This document shows, piece after piece, positions 12,615 to 22,400 of a stretch of 64,000 nucleotides of DNA. This stretch comes from Betaproteobacteria bacterium HGW-Betaproteobacteria-16. Lineage in GTDB: Bacteria; Pseudomonadota; Gammaproteobacteria; Burkholderiales; Burkholderiaceae_C. The notes under the pieces are model-generated. The model made no database searches and was not told the origin of the DNA. It was given only the letters and a program-made list of their open reading frames with translations. The DNA lies in contig PHCQ01000003.1 in assembly GCA_002840835.1 (NCBI GenBank), forward strand, positions 82,254 to 146,253, read 5' to 3'. Positions within the stretch are counted from its first letter, which is position 1, and every line of letters starts with the position of its first letter. A program made the translations under genes and the position numbers.

Positions 12615-12634
12615 TGGCGCAGATTTGGAGCAGC
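12615..12634 (+). repeat. Left copy of 20-bp terminal direct repeat (candidate arm site)
   Basis: The sequence TGGCGCAGATTTGGAGCAGC is repeated identically and in the same orientation at 62727..62746. It lies 117 bases inside the left att core; the right copy lies 77 bases inside the right core. A CGAAGGGGT stretch shortly upstream is also shared at both ends. It is a candidate arm-type site for the island integrase. Confidence 0.75.
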
Positions 12635-13101
12635 GGTGGGCCACTGGAAGGCAGTTCTCGTGCGGTCCGAAAGCGGTTCTACGATGGGTTCAAGTTTCAA
12701 AATTTCCCGACGGAGATACCCTGCAACCCCAACACTGGTCTAGCGACAAGCCTTGCTTCGAGGGCCTGAGTCTGCTGGAGGCACCTCTGGGCTGAGCCCG
12801 GATAGTGAAGTACGGTGACCTCTGTCCTGGACGGACATTCTCCAACGTCGCATGACGGGGTTGGAGTTGTGAAGAAGTATCGCGTGTCGGCGAACCCCTA
12901 GGCCAAGGCTGAGCCCCGGGGCTATATCCCCGGCTGACCCTATGCCTGCGCGTGGCGCACAGGGAGACGCATTTGGACTGCAGATAAGCCTTGATAAGGA
13001 ACGGCTCGCTGTCTTGGCCTGGGCGGTCGCGGATGTCTAAACAAGCCTTATGTAGAACAAAGATGCGATTCCTACACGCAGCTCCACAACAGGAGCCAGC
13101 A

Positions 13102-13494
13102 ATGAGTGTTCAAGACCCCCAGCCTTCAGAATCAGCAACTATCCAGCTTTTGACCAAATGGGCAGTGGCTAGCCGTATGCACTGTTCCACCCGAACGATA
13201 GAAATTTGGGTCAAAGCAGGGCAGTTCGTACCCCCAATCCACATCGGCCGGCGACCGTTTTGGACTGCTCAGAGTCTTGAAGCATGGCTGTCACAGAAGA
13301 CCTCGGCCACTGCCTCGGGTGCGCAGGCGAACGCACTTGAGGCGGCTGCGACACCGTCCGAGGGGGGACCTCCCATCGCGCAAACGTCGAACCTGCCAAC
13401 GGGGCCGAAAGAGAAAGTTGAGCTCGGGGCAGTCGCACGGGCAGCCCGCGAAAAATCCATCAGCCGTTTGCAGGCCCTTTGTGAGGAGGCATGA
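13102..13494 (+). CDS. Small HTH DNA-binding protein (AlpA/MerR-like fold)
   Basis: This 130-residue protein starts at the ATG at 13102 with AGGAG eight bases upstream; longer in-frame starts lack a ribosome site. Residues about 10-65 resemble the winged helix of AlpA/excisionase-type proteins: TKWAVASRMHCSTRTIEIWV, then GQFVPPIHIGRRPFWTAQSL with the usual basic wing. The rest is low-complexity and rich in A, G and P. Proteins of this type act as excisionases or regulators of island integrases, and it lies just inside the attL end. Whether it serves the integrase 48 kb away in linear distance (adjacent once the island is circular) is inference. Confidence 0.7.
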   Translation: MSVQDPQPSESATIQLLTKWAVASRMHCSTRTIEIWVKAGQFVPPIHIGRRPFWTAQSLEAWLSQKTSATASGAQANALEAAATPSEGGPPIAQTSNLPTGPKEKVELGAVARAAREKSISRLQALCEEA

Positions 13495-13888
13495 GCAATC
13501 TGTGCCGGGGCTGAGCCGCCAAGCACCGATGAGGAAGCTGCATTACGGAGCGTGCTGCCGTTTGTGATGCCTCTAGCGCAATCAGTCATCTGTACTGCTG
13601 GCTTGGAAAGACGAGGCGCGGCAGCAGACCCAGCACGAGCCCCCCGGTCGGACCTAGAGCGGGAGGAGGCGGATGCGGGTACTTATCGACACTGGTGACC
13701 TTCATCTTCATTTCAAACGAGTAGTCGGGCTTGCCAGCAATCACTGTTTGCTGGCAAACTTGCGATGCGTTTGGCTGGTATGCCAAACCCGCTGTCCGGT
13801 AACCGGCAGCATCACCGGTAGAGCGCAATGCCCCGGTGCCCGTACTGAGGTTTAAGCCATCGCGGGGACTTTCCATCCAGGAGTCCCA
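13495..13888. other. Gene-free stretch with a hairpin cluster
   Basis: No credible gene is seen between the HTH gene and the HNH gene. Three perfect inverted repeats lie close together: TTGCCAGCAA/TTGCTGGCAA (13731..13740 with 13748..13757), GTTTGGC/GCCAAAC (13769..13775 with 13782..13788) and CCGGT-A-ACCGG (about 13796..13806). They end about 80 bases before the HNH start. The region may be a structured leader, a small RNA or a recombination site. Confidence 0.5.
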
Positions 13889-14224
13889 ATGGCAAACCAA
13901 CTTCATACCTCCAGACAACTCGCGTTCGACCGCCAAGGCGGCAAGTGCTACTACTGCGGCCTCCGAATGTGGCGCAATGGTCCAAAAGGGCCATCTCATT
14001 TGCGTTGCACAGCCGAACACCTCATCGCGCGCAGCGAAGGGGGCGGCAACGGGCAATCGAACATCGTTGCGGCTTGCTGGCATTGCAACAGTACACGGCA
14101 CAAGCGCAAGCGACCTCCTGAGCCTCAGCGCTATCGAGATGAGGTGAGACGACGCGTCAATCGAGGAGCTTGGATGCCTGCTCCCGTTTTGGCATGGGCG
14201 TATGCGCCGCTTCAATCAGGTTAA
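13889..14224 (+). CDS. HNH endonuclease
   Basis: This 111-residue single-domain HNH nuclease starts with AGGAG upstream. Zinc-binding CYYCG near residue 25 pairs with a later AACWHCNSTRHKRKR. The catalytic segment is CTAEHLIARSEGGGNGQSNI near residue 46-65, with the first histidine of the motif, the conserved asparagine and the last histidine all present. Such small HNH proteins are common in phages and islands as nicking or restriction-like nucleases. The substrate is unknown. Confidence 0.82.
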   Translation: MANQLHTSRQLAFDRQGGKCYYCGLRMWRNGPKGPSHLRCTAEHLIARSEGGGNGQSNIVAACWHCNSTRHKRKRPPEPQRYRDEVRRRVNRGAWMPAPVLAWAYAPLQSG

Positions 14225-14390
14225 TGTGCAGAGTCATTTCATGCGACCAAGAGGTCCGTCCAGCGTCTTGCCCATGCATCGAGCTGCGTCGTGCTGCGCC
14301 ACGCTCGTGTGTTGCTACTGGACAGTCTTCTCGTGGTCAAGTGGAGCCCATGTAGCAGTGGCCAACATCCGGGCGGTATCGAAAGCCACG

Positions 14391-16481
14391 TCAAACCACC
14401 TTGAGCAATGCAGCGCCGCGTTTTGCGCGGGTCAATGCAACGTACAACAGCTTCCGCTGCGTCGCGGTTTCTTCCGGGTGACCAAGATAGCTCGCGGGAG
14501 TCACCACCACTACGCAGTCAAATTCAAGCCCCTTTGCGCGGTGCATGGTCGACATGTGAACAACCTCACGCGCGTCGGTGTGGTTGTTTTGTGCTGAGAC
14601 GGTCACACACCGAAGTCCCGCCGCTTGGAGAACACTCGACAACGCCTCCCTGTTCTTTTCACTGGATGCGATAACGCAGAAAGTGAGGGGATGGTCATCG
14701 GCTTGTGATGCGGTCCACTGCTTCACGAAACTCAAGGCCTCTTGCCCCGCGCCTTCCATACCTTTGACATCCAGCACCACCGGCGCCGGGCCGTGGGACA
14801 CCGACCTGTAGCGCTTTGTCTCATCCTGGCCATCGTCGAGGTCATCAACCTCGACTCCCTCGAGCAATGCCACTGCTTGCCGCCGAATTTCGTCTGTGGT
14901 TCGGTAGTTGAGGTAGAGCTTTTTGGAGCGCCCCCGGATGTCCACGCCGCACTTGTTCATTGTTGCTTTGTTTCGGCTATAAATGCGTTGATGGCCATCA
15001 CCCACAAAAAACAGGTCATTGGCACGCCGTGGAATCATGGCCCGTAGCAGGCGGAGAGCTTGGGGTCCAAAGTCCTGCGTTTCGTCTACTACGATGGCGC
15101 TGTATGGAGCATTTGACTCAGGTGCCGAGCTAAGCAGGTCGGCCACCTCGCGATAGGCATCGTCGACCTCTTTGAGCTTGCGGGACGCCAGCTGACCACG
15201 GTACTCCTCGAAAACCGGCCACACGGCATCGCGCTTGGCCCGGCTCAACACCACCCCTCGACCCGTTCGGCGCGCGGTGCGGTATTGGTCGAGGGTTGTG
15301 ATGCCCTGTGCAAGAACTACCTGTTCCAGTTCCTGCTCATAGAAATTGTCCGGTAGGTCCTGTTTCGAGTCTTTTACGGCTAAGGCCGCCTGCCAGGCTT
15401 GCAGAGCGGCGTCTTGCTTGCGGTCGTAGACGATGCGGTGTTCGAGCTTGCGGCCCCGCATGAAAGCGTTGACCCAGGCGTCCAGGTTTCGAACCTCCAT
15501 CTTTGACATAGCCTCGCTGCTGCACAGTGTTCGCAGGTTCTGTTCAATGTCGGCGGCCAGGTTCTTCGTGAACGTGGTGAAGAGGACTTTCTGACCGGTT
15601 CCAGTGCGGTTCTCCGCCAACCATTTGGCGCGGTGCATGGCCAGCACGGTCTTGCCGGTTCCAGCGCCACCCAACACACGAACGGGGCCGCTGCGGTCCC
15701 CTGAGGCCAGCTTGTGCTGCGTTGGGTGCAGGAACACGCGCCACTGTTCCAGCGGGGCGTTCATGATGGCCAGCATGGTCTCGTCGTCGTTGACCACCAC
15801 AAAGCGCGACTGGGATTCCGGTGTTGCCAGCGCTGCAGCAAAGTCGGAGGTGTCGATGGTTTTGTCGACCCGGGTCTCCCGGGTGTTCAGTACCTGGCTG
15901 ACCGTGTCGCCAGCAGCGACCAGGAACAAGCCTTCGTACGCTTCCAGTGGGAGCGTTGCCTGCAAAGCGTCCAACTGCTCTTCGGCAGCAATTGAGCGCA
16001 CGGACGCCAATGACTCCTCCGGTACACCGATGCTCATCAACTCGCGGTCACTCAGGGTTGCGAACAACGCTTGCGTCGAGGTCGACGTTGATTGCGGCGC
16101 TGTATCGGCGGCGGTCACCTCAATCTGCTGAACCACGCTCTCGACCATCACCATCTGCATTGCCCCCGTGACTGGGTTGATGTTCAGCTTTCGGTTCTCG
16201 GCCCAGCGGTAAGCGTCGTCATGATGGTCGACGTAGAGCAGGACGTAGACGTCGCCGGTGTTCGGCTTGAACACGATGCCGCGCCAGTCCTTGTCCAGAC
16301 GCACAGACTTCAGATTCGGGTCCCGGGCGCCGTTGATGTTTTCGTAGTTGATGCTGGGGCTTTTGGGGTCCGTCTGGAACAAGATGGCCCACTTCATTAC
16401 CTTGGTGTGAACGTTGACGGGCAGCTTGGCCAGCTGGAGCAGAAAGTCCTGCGAAAGGGCGACTTTGGGTTTCAAGCTCAC
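14391..16481 (-). CDS. UvrD/Rep-type helicase with RelE-like N-terminal domain
   Basis: This 696-residue protein is the last gene of the nine-gene minus-strand defence operon. Residues 1-100 resemble the RelE/ParE toxin fold (FLLQLAKLP, then NLKSVRLDKDWRGIVF and YVLLYVDHHDDAYRWA). The rest is superfamily 1A helicase: Walker A GGAGTGKTVLA at 271-281, Walker B IVVDETQD at about 463-470, LNYRTTDEI near 523, MHRAKGLEFD near 646 and VALTRAKR near 681. ATPase residues look intact; I cannot say whether the RelE-like part is toxic or simply binds nucleic acid. It begins four bases after the stop of the DUF1998 helicase gene. Confidence 0.83.
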   Translation of the reverse strand: MSLKPKVALSQDFLLQLAKLPVNVHTKVMKWAILFQTDPKSPSINYENINGARDPNLKSVRLDKDWRGIVFKPNTGDVYVLLYVDHHDDAYRWAENRKLNINPVTGAMQMVMVESVVQQIEVTAADTAPQSTSTSTQALFATLSDRELMSIGVPEESLASVRSIAAEEQLDALQATLPLEAYEGLFLVAAGDTVSQVLNTRETRVDKTIDTSDFAAALATPESQSRFVVVNDDETMLAIMNAPLEQWRVFLHPTQHKLASGDRSGPVRVLGGAGTGKTVLAMHRAKWLAENRTGTGQKVLFTTFTKNLAADIEQNLRTLCSSEAMSKMEVRNLDAWVNAFMRGRKLEHRIVYDRKQDAALQAWQAALAVKDSKQDLPDNFYEQELEQVVLAQGITTLDQYRTARRTGRGVVLSRAKRDAVWPVFEEYRGQLASRKLKEVDDAYREVADLLSSAPESNAPYSAIVVDETQDFGPQALRLLRAMIPRRANDLFFVGDGHQRIYSRNKATMNKCGVDIRGRSKKLYLNYRTTDEIRRQAVALLEGVEVDDLDDGQDETKRYRSVSHGPAPVVLDVKGMEGAGQEALSFVKQWTASQADDHPLTFCVIASSEKNREALSSVLQAAGLRCVTVSAQNNHTDAREVVHMSTMHRAKGLEFDCVVVVTPASYLGHPEETATQRKLLYVALTRAKRGAALLKVV

Positions 16482-16485
16482 GAAA

Positions 16486-19400
16486 TCACTCCTCGTTTTT
16501 CAGTTCAAGTCCCAGCAAGGGAGCAATGGCCAATGGCCAAGGTTGGCCTGAGACCAGGGTATGTGACTCATCGAGCAACACCACAGTCCAACCAGCATCC
16601 TGCCAACTTTGTGTCAAGTCATCTTGGTCGGGACGGAGCACCGCCACCTTGGCGTGCGTCCATGCCATTTCGGCGTCTGCCAAGACACAGCCTTTCTCGT
16701 CAGCCAGTTCCAGGCCCACTTCAGGGATGGGTGCACCTGCGTGCGCCAGCGCGGTCAGCCCCGCATTCAAATCGCCCAGAACCCGACTGATTGCTTCAGC
16801 CCAAGCTTGGTGGAGAGCCGCCTGGTCGGCGGCTTGCGCGGGGGCTGCGCCTTGGGTTGAGCTGTCAACTGACAGTGCATCGTAGTCATGGCCATCTAGG
16901 CCGCTGGTCGTCACCAACAACACGCCCGGCAGACACTGAACGGCATTGAACAGTTGCAGCCAACGGCGCCAGGCCAAGTGCAAATCTGACTCACTGTCGG
17001 ACGACATGACGTCGAGCGCCACGACCCCTGGGGCTGTCCAACCTGCCGAGGGAATTTCACCCTTGGCCATGGAAAGGGGCCACCATCCGGTCATGCTGCA
17101 CACGCCGTTGGGGTTGGATGCGCAGGGCGCAAAGCCCTTGCCCGGTTCGCGGATGGCTGCAGGCAATCGTGGCAACCACTGACCCATTTGGTGTGCGCAG
17201 ACAGTCTTATCTTCCGAAGTTGATGGAATCATCAGGAACCCCAACCACAGGGCATTGCGTCGCAACTGCTCCAGGCCGGCGTCTTGTCCTTGCTCATCAG
17301 CGCCAGTGGCCAGCCATTGCAGCAAGCGTGCCACTTGGTGCTGAGTGAAGGCTTTTTCCTGCGCTCGTGGAACGGTTGGCGGTGCGACGGTTCCGTTGTG
17401 GCGGGACATCGCAACCAGCGGCGAATCGAGGTCTGAATCCAAGCTGCCCGCCAGCGCCGACATGACGTCGTTGTGGGTGACCGACCAGACCCACATGCTC
17501 CCACCCGCCACGATGGCGCTTCGTTTTTGTGCGTCTTCGCGTGCGGAGTCTTTGTGGTACGCCCAACCATCACAGAAGACCGCAATGGGCTTTCGTTTGG
17601 ACGACGCGGCCCAAGGCCAAATCACAAAATCGGGTTTGCTGGGGAAGGCGACACCTTGGTCCGTGCCCACTTCGCATTGGGGCTCGACGCGGTAGCGTTG
17701 TTTGCCCACCTCCAACACGTAGCCCGACTTGCCGTTCACGATGTCTTGCACCAGCTTCACCATCGGGATGCCACCTACACCTCCAAGCCGTTTCAGGCTC
17801 TCGATGAATCGGGCCTCCAGCACGGAGTCGAAGTTAGGGTTGATGAAGATGTCGGAAATGGTCTCAACGCGCTCCAGCTGGTCAAGAGACGCCACCAGCT
17901 CGCTCAGCACCGCCTTGGCCATGTCACGCGATACCTGCTCCATGCTCCGGCCCAGGCGGTATTGGTACAGGCAGCGGTAGCAGCCGTCTTTCTCAGGGTC
18001 CTCATTGCACGAACAGGTGTTCAGGGCCTCCAGCGCCAGCTTCAGCACCTCGCTCAAGGTGCCCGCATCGTGAGCCAGCAACTGGTGGAGATAGCCTGTG
18101 CCGCCAGGAACAGAGTCGTACAGCATCACGTAGTGCTTGCGAGGTCCTCCGTCTTTGCCCGGCTCGTCCTGCAAGACCATGCGCAGGTGGTCCACCTTGC
18201 CGCCAAATCGTTTCTTTAGCCCAAGCTGAACAGCGGCCATGAAGGATTGCACCACCCGCTCGTCCACGCCGTTCTTGGTGTACGGCACCAGAATGCGCAG
18301 CGCTTCAGATTCGAACTCGCGGTACAGGTACAGACACTCCAGCAAGTTGGCTGGGTCGTCGCTGCCGTGTTTGGGGCAGTCGAAGCTGTGGCTCTGTCCG
18401 CCAGGGTCGCTGTTGCGGCGCGGCGGCTTTTGAACCTTGCCGCAGTGCTTGCACAGCCTGAAGCCGGGGCGAGAGGACTCTTTGTCCGCTACCTTGAATG
18501 CCTCACCCGGTTTCGAAAGCTCGCCAAAGTTCACGTCTCTGAACGTGGCCCGGGAGATGAACTCGAAACCGAATGGCAATGCCCCTGTGGACAGCTGCCA
18601 TGCCTCTCGAATGCTGGACGGCAAGAAGTCTGCCATCAACTGCCTGACGTAGTACTTGGGCTCCCGGTCTTCGGCGCTGTCGTCGATACGGACATCCGCG
18701 TCGTTGCTGTTGGCGATGGCTTGTTTGAACCGCAGCAAGGTCCTCTTCTGAGCCGCGTCGGACCACATCGCATCCCCGCAACGAGGGCAGGTCGCGTGCA
18801 CATCCGCCTCCACGGCCAGGTTTTGCATGTGATGGCAGGAAGGGCAGAAGCGCCAGTCGTCTGCCTTGGCCAGATTCATGTTTATCTGGTCCACCTCAAC
18901 CCGCCGTTGATTGGCGTAGAAGCGGTTCTCTGGCGCGAACTCTGAGAGCGCGGAATGCGCTGGCCGCTCGTACTTTTGGGTTGTGAGCGTGACGTACGCT
19001 CCCTGGCCCGGTTCATCAGAGCCCCGTTTGCGCCACAACACCGACTTGAGCTCGACACCCGCCTCGGGGAATGCGTAGTTGGGTATTAGGCCCGCATCGG
19101 TCAGTGTGTTGAGCAAATCGCGGGTGTTGATTTCCTTGATGAGCTCCAGCAACTTGTCCCGCTCGCGCAGCAAGTTGTCGATTTCTGCGCGGGTCGATTC
19201 GTCCTGGGGCTGCTGTTGGGCACGGGCCTTCGCTTTATCCAGCTCGTCTTTGCGCTTTTTGTACGAACGCCGCTCCTCCAATAACTCCTCTAGCGCCTTT
19301 AACAGTCGAGTCCGCAAACCATCCACTTGCCCCTGGCCTTGCATAAAGTCCAAGAGGCGTGTGCGAACCACTTCGCCCACGTCTTCAGCAAGCAGCTGCA

Positions 19401-22400
19401 CGAACCCTTGAAAAAGGCGCTCATCATGGGCCAGCACATAGTCGCAGAAGATATAGGGAAAGCGGTCCTGCTTCGCCTGGTCCATCGCGTCGAGCGCCTG
19501 TGAAGTTTTGTCGGGCAGTGCCGTTGTAGAACGCAGGCTCGCCACCCAGTCGTCCATACAGAAGGCAAACAGCTGGCGCCTCAGAACCTCTGCGGCTTGC
19601 AGGAAAACCCCCGGCGGCGAGACCTCGCCAGAAATCATCTCTTCAGTCTCGGCGAAGAAATACAGGTCGTGTGGGCTGCTTCCGTCAGCCAAGGTGGTCG
19701 TCATCGCATTGCCATCGCGGCGCCCAGCTCGGCCCATGCGTTGCAAAAAGCTAGCTTGGTTCGGTGGCACAGAACACAACATCACGGAGGACAGGTCACC
19801 AATATCGACACCCATCTCAAGCGTCGGGGTCGCTGACAACAGGTTTTCGTACCAGGGCTTCGGGTGCTTGTCCTTGAAACGGCTTTCAAGCGCCTCGCGC
19901 ACTGGCCGCTCCAACAGGCCTGTGTGCTCCGCCGTAATCACGCGGCGCAGGTCCCCCTGACTGAATCGCCTGGCCCACCAACTCGCAGCCGTTGGAATCA
20001 AGACCTCGTAGTGAGATTCCACCGCATCCAGGCAAGGCATGCCTAGCAGGTGTTCGGCATCTCGTCGAGAGACCGCCAGTCGACGCTTGTTGCCCGCGGT
20101 GGTCACAAACGCCACATCGGTATCTAGCTCAAGCACATCCGGGTTCAGCGCGTAGGTATCGCCCTGGTGATGCTGCGTGAGCAGCAGCACACCTTCTGCC
20201 TGCAGCACCCCCAACGCGGCTTTGTACAGCTCGGCAGCCATCTTCTTGTCCACCAGGGCCTGACCACCCAGCGCCGCCATGGCCCAGCGGTCGTACCAGG
20301 TGGCTCGTGTGGTGCCTGATAGCTTGTCGAAGTCCCGTTGGGTCCCGAGGGTCAAGAAAACGGGACGAGGCGAGTGTTCGCCCATCTTGGGGGTCCACTC
20401 GTTGCGCCCGCCCGATTTCAGCCACCCGTACACGTTGCCGTCGCCCGCGTACACCGTCAGCTCCGGGTGCATCACCCCCCCCCGGCGCCGCATGTGGGTC
20501 AAGGCACCCCACAACCACTGGGTCACCGTGTTCTGCTCAACCTCCCTCAAACCAAACTGCTCGCGCAGCGTGGGCATCAAGGCGGTAGCCGCTGCGTCCA
20601 CCTTCACCCAGGGAACAGAGAGGGTAGCTTTGCCGATGCGCTCCAGCGTGCGCCCCCGCTGGCTGAAGTAGGTCATCTCGCTGAACGCTTGCCACAGCAG
20701 GCGCTTCTTCACTCGACCAGGGAGCCGGCTGTTCGCAGACAAGCGCTGGTGCTGCTGCAACTCCACTGCCCAGTCGTGTTGCCACGCCATGTTGGGGCCT
20801 AAGAACTCAGAGACCAAATTCTCAGGGGGCATGTGCAGGATGGAACCCGGTTGGTCAAACTGGCCCTCGCTCAAGGTCAGAAATTCCGCCCAGGTCAGCG
20901 ACGGCTTGGCCAGCTCGTCCATTACGTGTGCCAGTGCCGTGCGCACATTGTTCAGGTACGTCCGGGCGCCAAAGAAACCAGCCCGGTGAGCTGCGTCTTG
21001 CACCGAGTCAGAAAAAGCAATCAGCTTCTTGTCATCATTGAAAACGCTGGCCCAACTGCTCTCGACCACCTGTGAGCCCAGCGTTGCATTTCGCGCACCC
21101 AGCAGCAACAGCTGGTTTTGCTCGCCGCAACCGGGGCAAGTGTTGTCGTGTCGGGTGTATTGAGCTTGGCCCACTACTTGGGTGCGCTGTGCCGTCACCC
21201 TAAACACTGGCAACAGCTCTTGGTGACCACACGCCAGACAGGCTTCATTTCCTTGCTGCACGTTGCCGCAGGAAACACACACCTGTTGATTGACCCCCTC
21301 AACGTGTGAACGGCCAATGCTCTGCGCTGCGTACAGCCGGGCCGCCTCGGGCCGGCGAGCGAACCAGGTGTTGTAAATCTCGTCCAGCTGGGTCGACAGC
21401 TTGTTGCTGCCTTGGACCATGCGTGAAAGCCAGCCGGTGGTTCGGCACTGGCTGCACTGCACCATGGGCAGGTACACGCCATCACGTTCACCCGGGAGGT
21501 CGCGCTCACTGCGAAACTTGACGTCGTCAGCCGACACACTCAGCTTGCCCACCATGCGGCGCAACTCGCGCACCCACAGCTGCAAACGCAACGTAACCAG
21601 GGGCTGGTTTCCCTCACGCAATGCCCAGGCCACCAGCACCAGTAGGGCATCCAGCACCGAACGAACCTGTGCATTGTTCGCTGCAGGCATGTTGCGCGCA
21701 AAGGCTTCTGCCAGTTCGTCGTAGCCCACCGCGCTGCCCTTCAGCAGCTTCAACAGGTTGACGAACAGCTGGTGTCGCTTGAGCAACTGCCCCAGTCCTT
21801 TGCGCCAGGTCTTGTCTGATACGTCCACAGGTTTGGGCTCGTCCGGGAAGAAGAGTGCAAACCAAGCTTCGACTGCGGCCTCCGGTGTGGCGTATTGAGC
21901 AGGCTCCAGCGTGTCGTTCAACTCCGGACGGAACAGAAACATAAAGTCGACCGTCGCATCTTCTAGAAAGATGCCCACTGACTGGCGGTTCTCGGTAACC
22001 ACCGAGTCTTCGCCAAACGGCACACCAAATATCTGCCGTGCGTACTCCCGCAAGGGGCCGGTGTCTGAAGTCCCGCCCAACGTAGCGGAAGTGCCTGCGC
22101 AAATCAGATAGTTCTTTGGAACCTTTAGGCGCGCTTGCAGGCGCCGCAGCAGCAGGGCGAGGTCGGTGCCCTGGGCACCATCAAAAGTGTGCAGTTCGTC
22201 CACCACCACATAGCGCAGCGTGTCAGGGCCATTGGTTGACCACAGCTGCCGGTCCTTGGGGCGCAACATCAGGTAGTCCAGCATCTTGTAGTTGGTCAGC
22301 AAGATGTCGGGCGGGTGCTTGCGCAGCGTTTCTCGGTCGGTGATGACGTTGTTCGGTCTCATCACCACCCCTTCGCCGGGCGCTCCCGCATTTCCCCCAA

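Larger units (their letters stand above)
12498..13101. other. Gene-free left end of the island
   Basis: I see no convincing gene in these 604 bases. Two repeats are visible. The first is three tandem 10-base units of the form (A/G)GCGAAGnnn at 12581..12610. The second is the 20-base sequence at 12615..12634 shared with the right end. This layout suits an attachment region with integrase or accessory-protein binding sites. The remainder up to the first gene shows nothing I recognise. Confidence 0.6.

Noticed and set aside
13586..14215. Minus-strand frame of 209 aa over the HNH gene
   Set aside because: Antisense to an HNH nuclease with an intact motif and ribosome site; its composition is unlike a protein.
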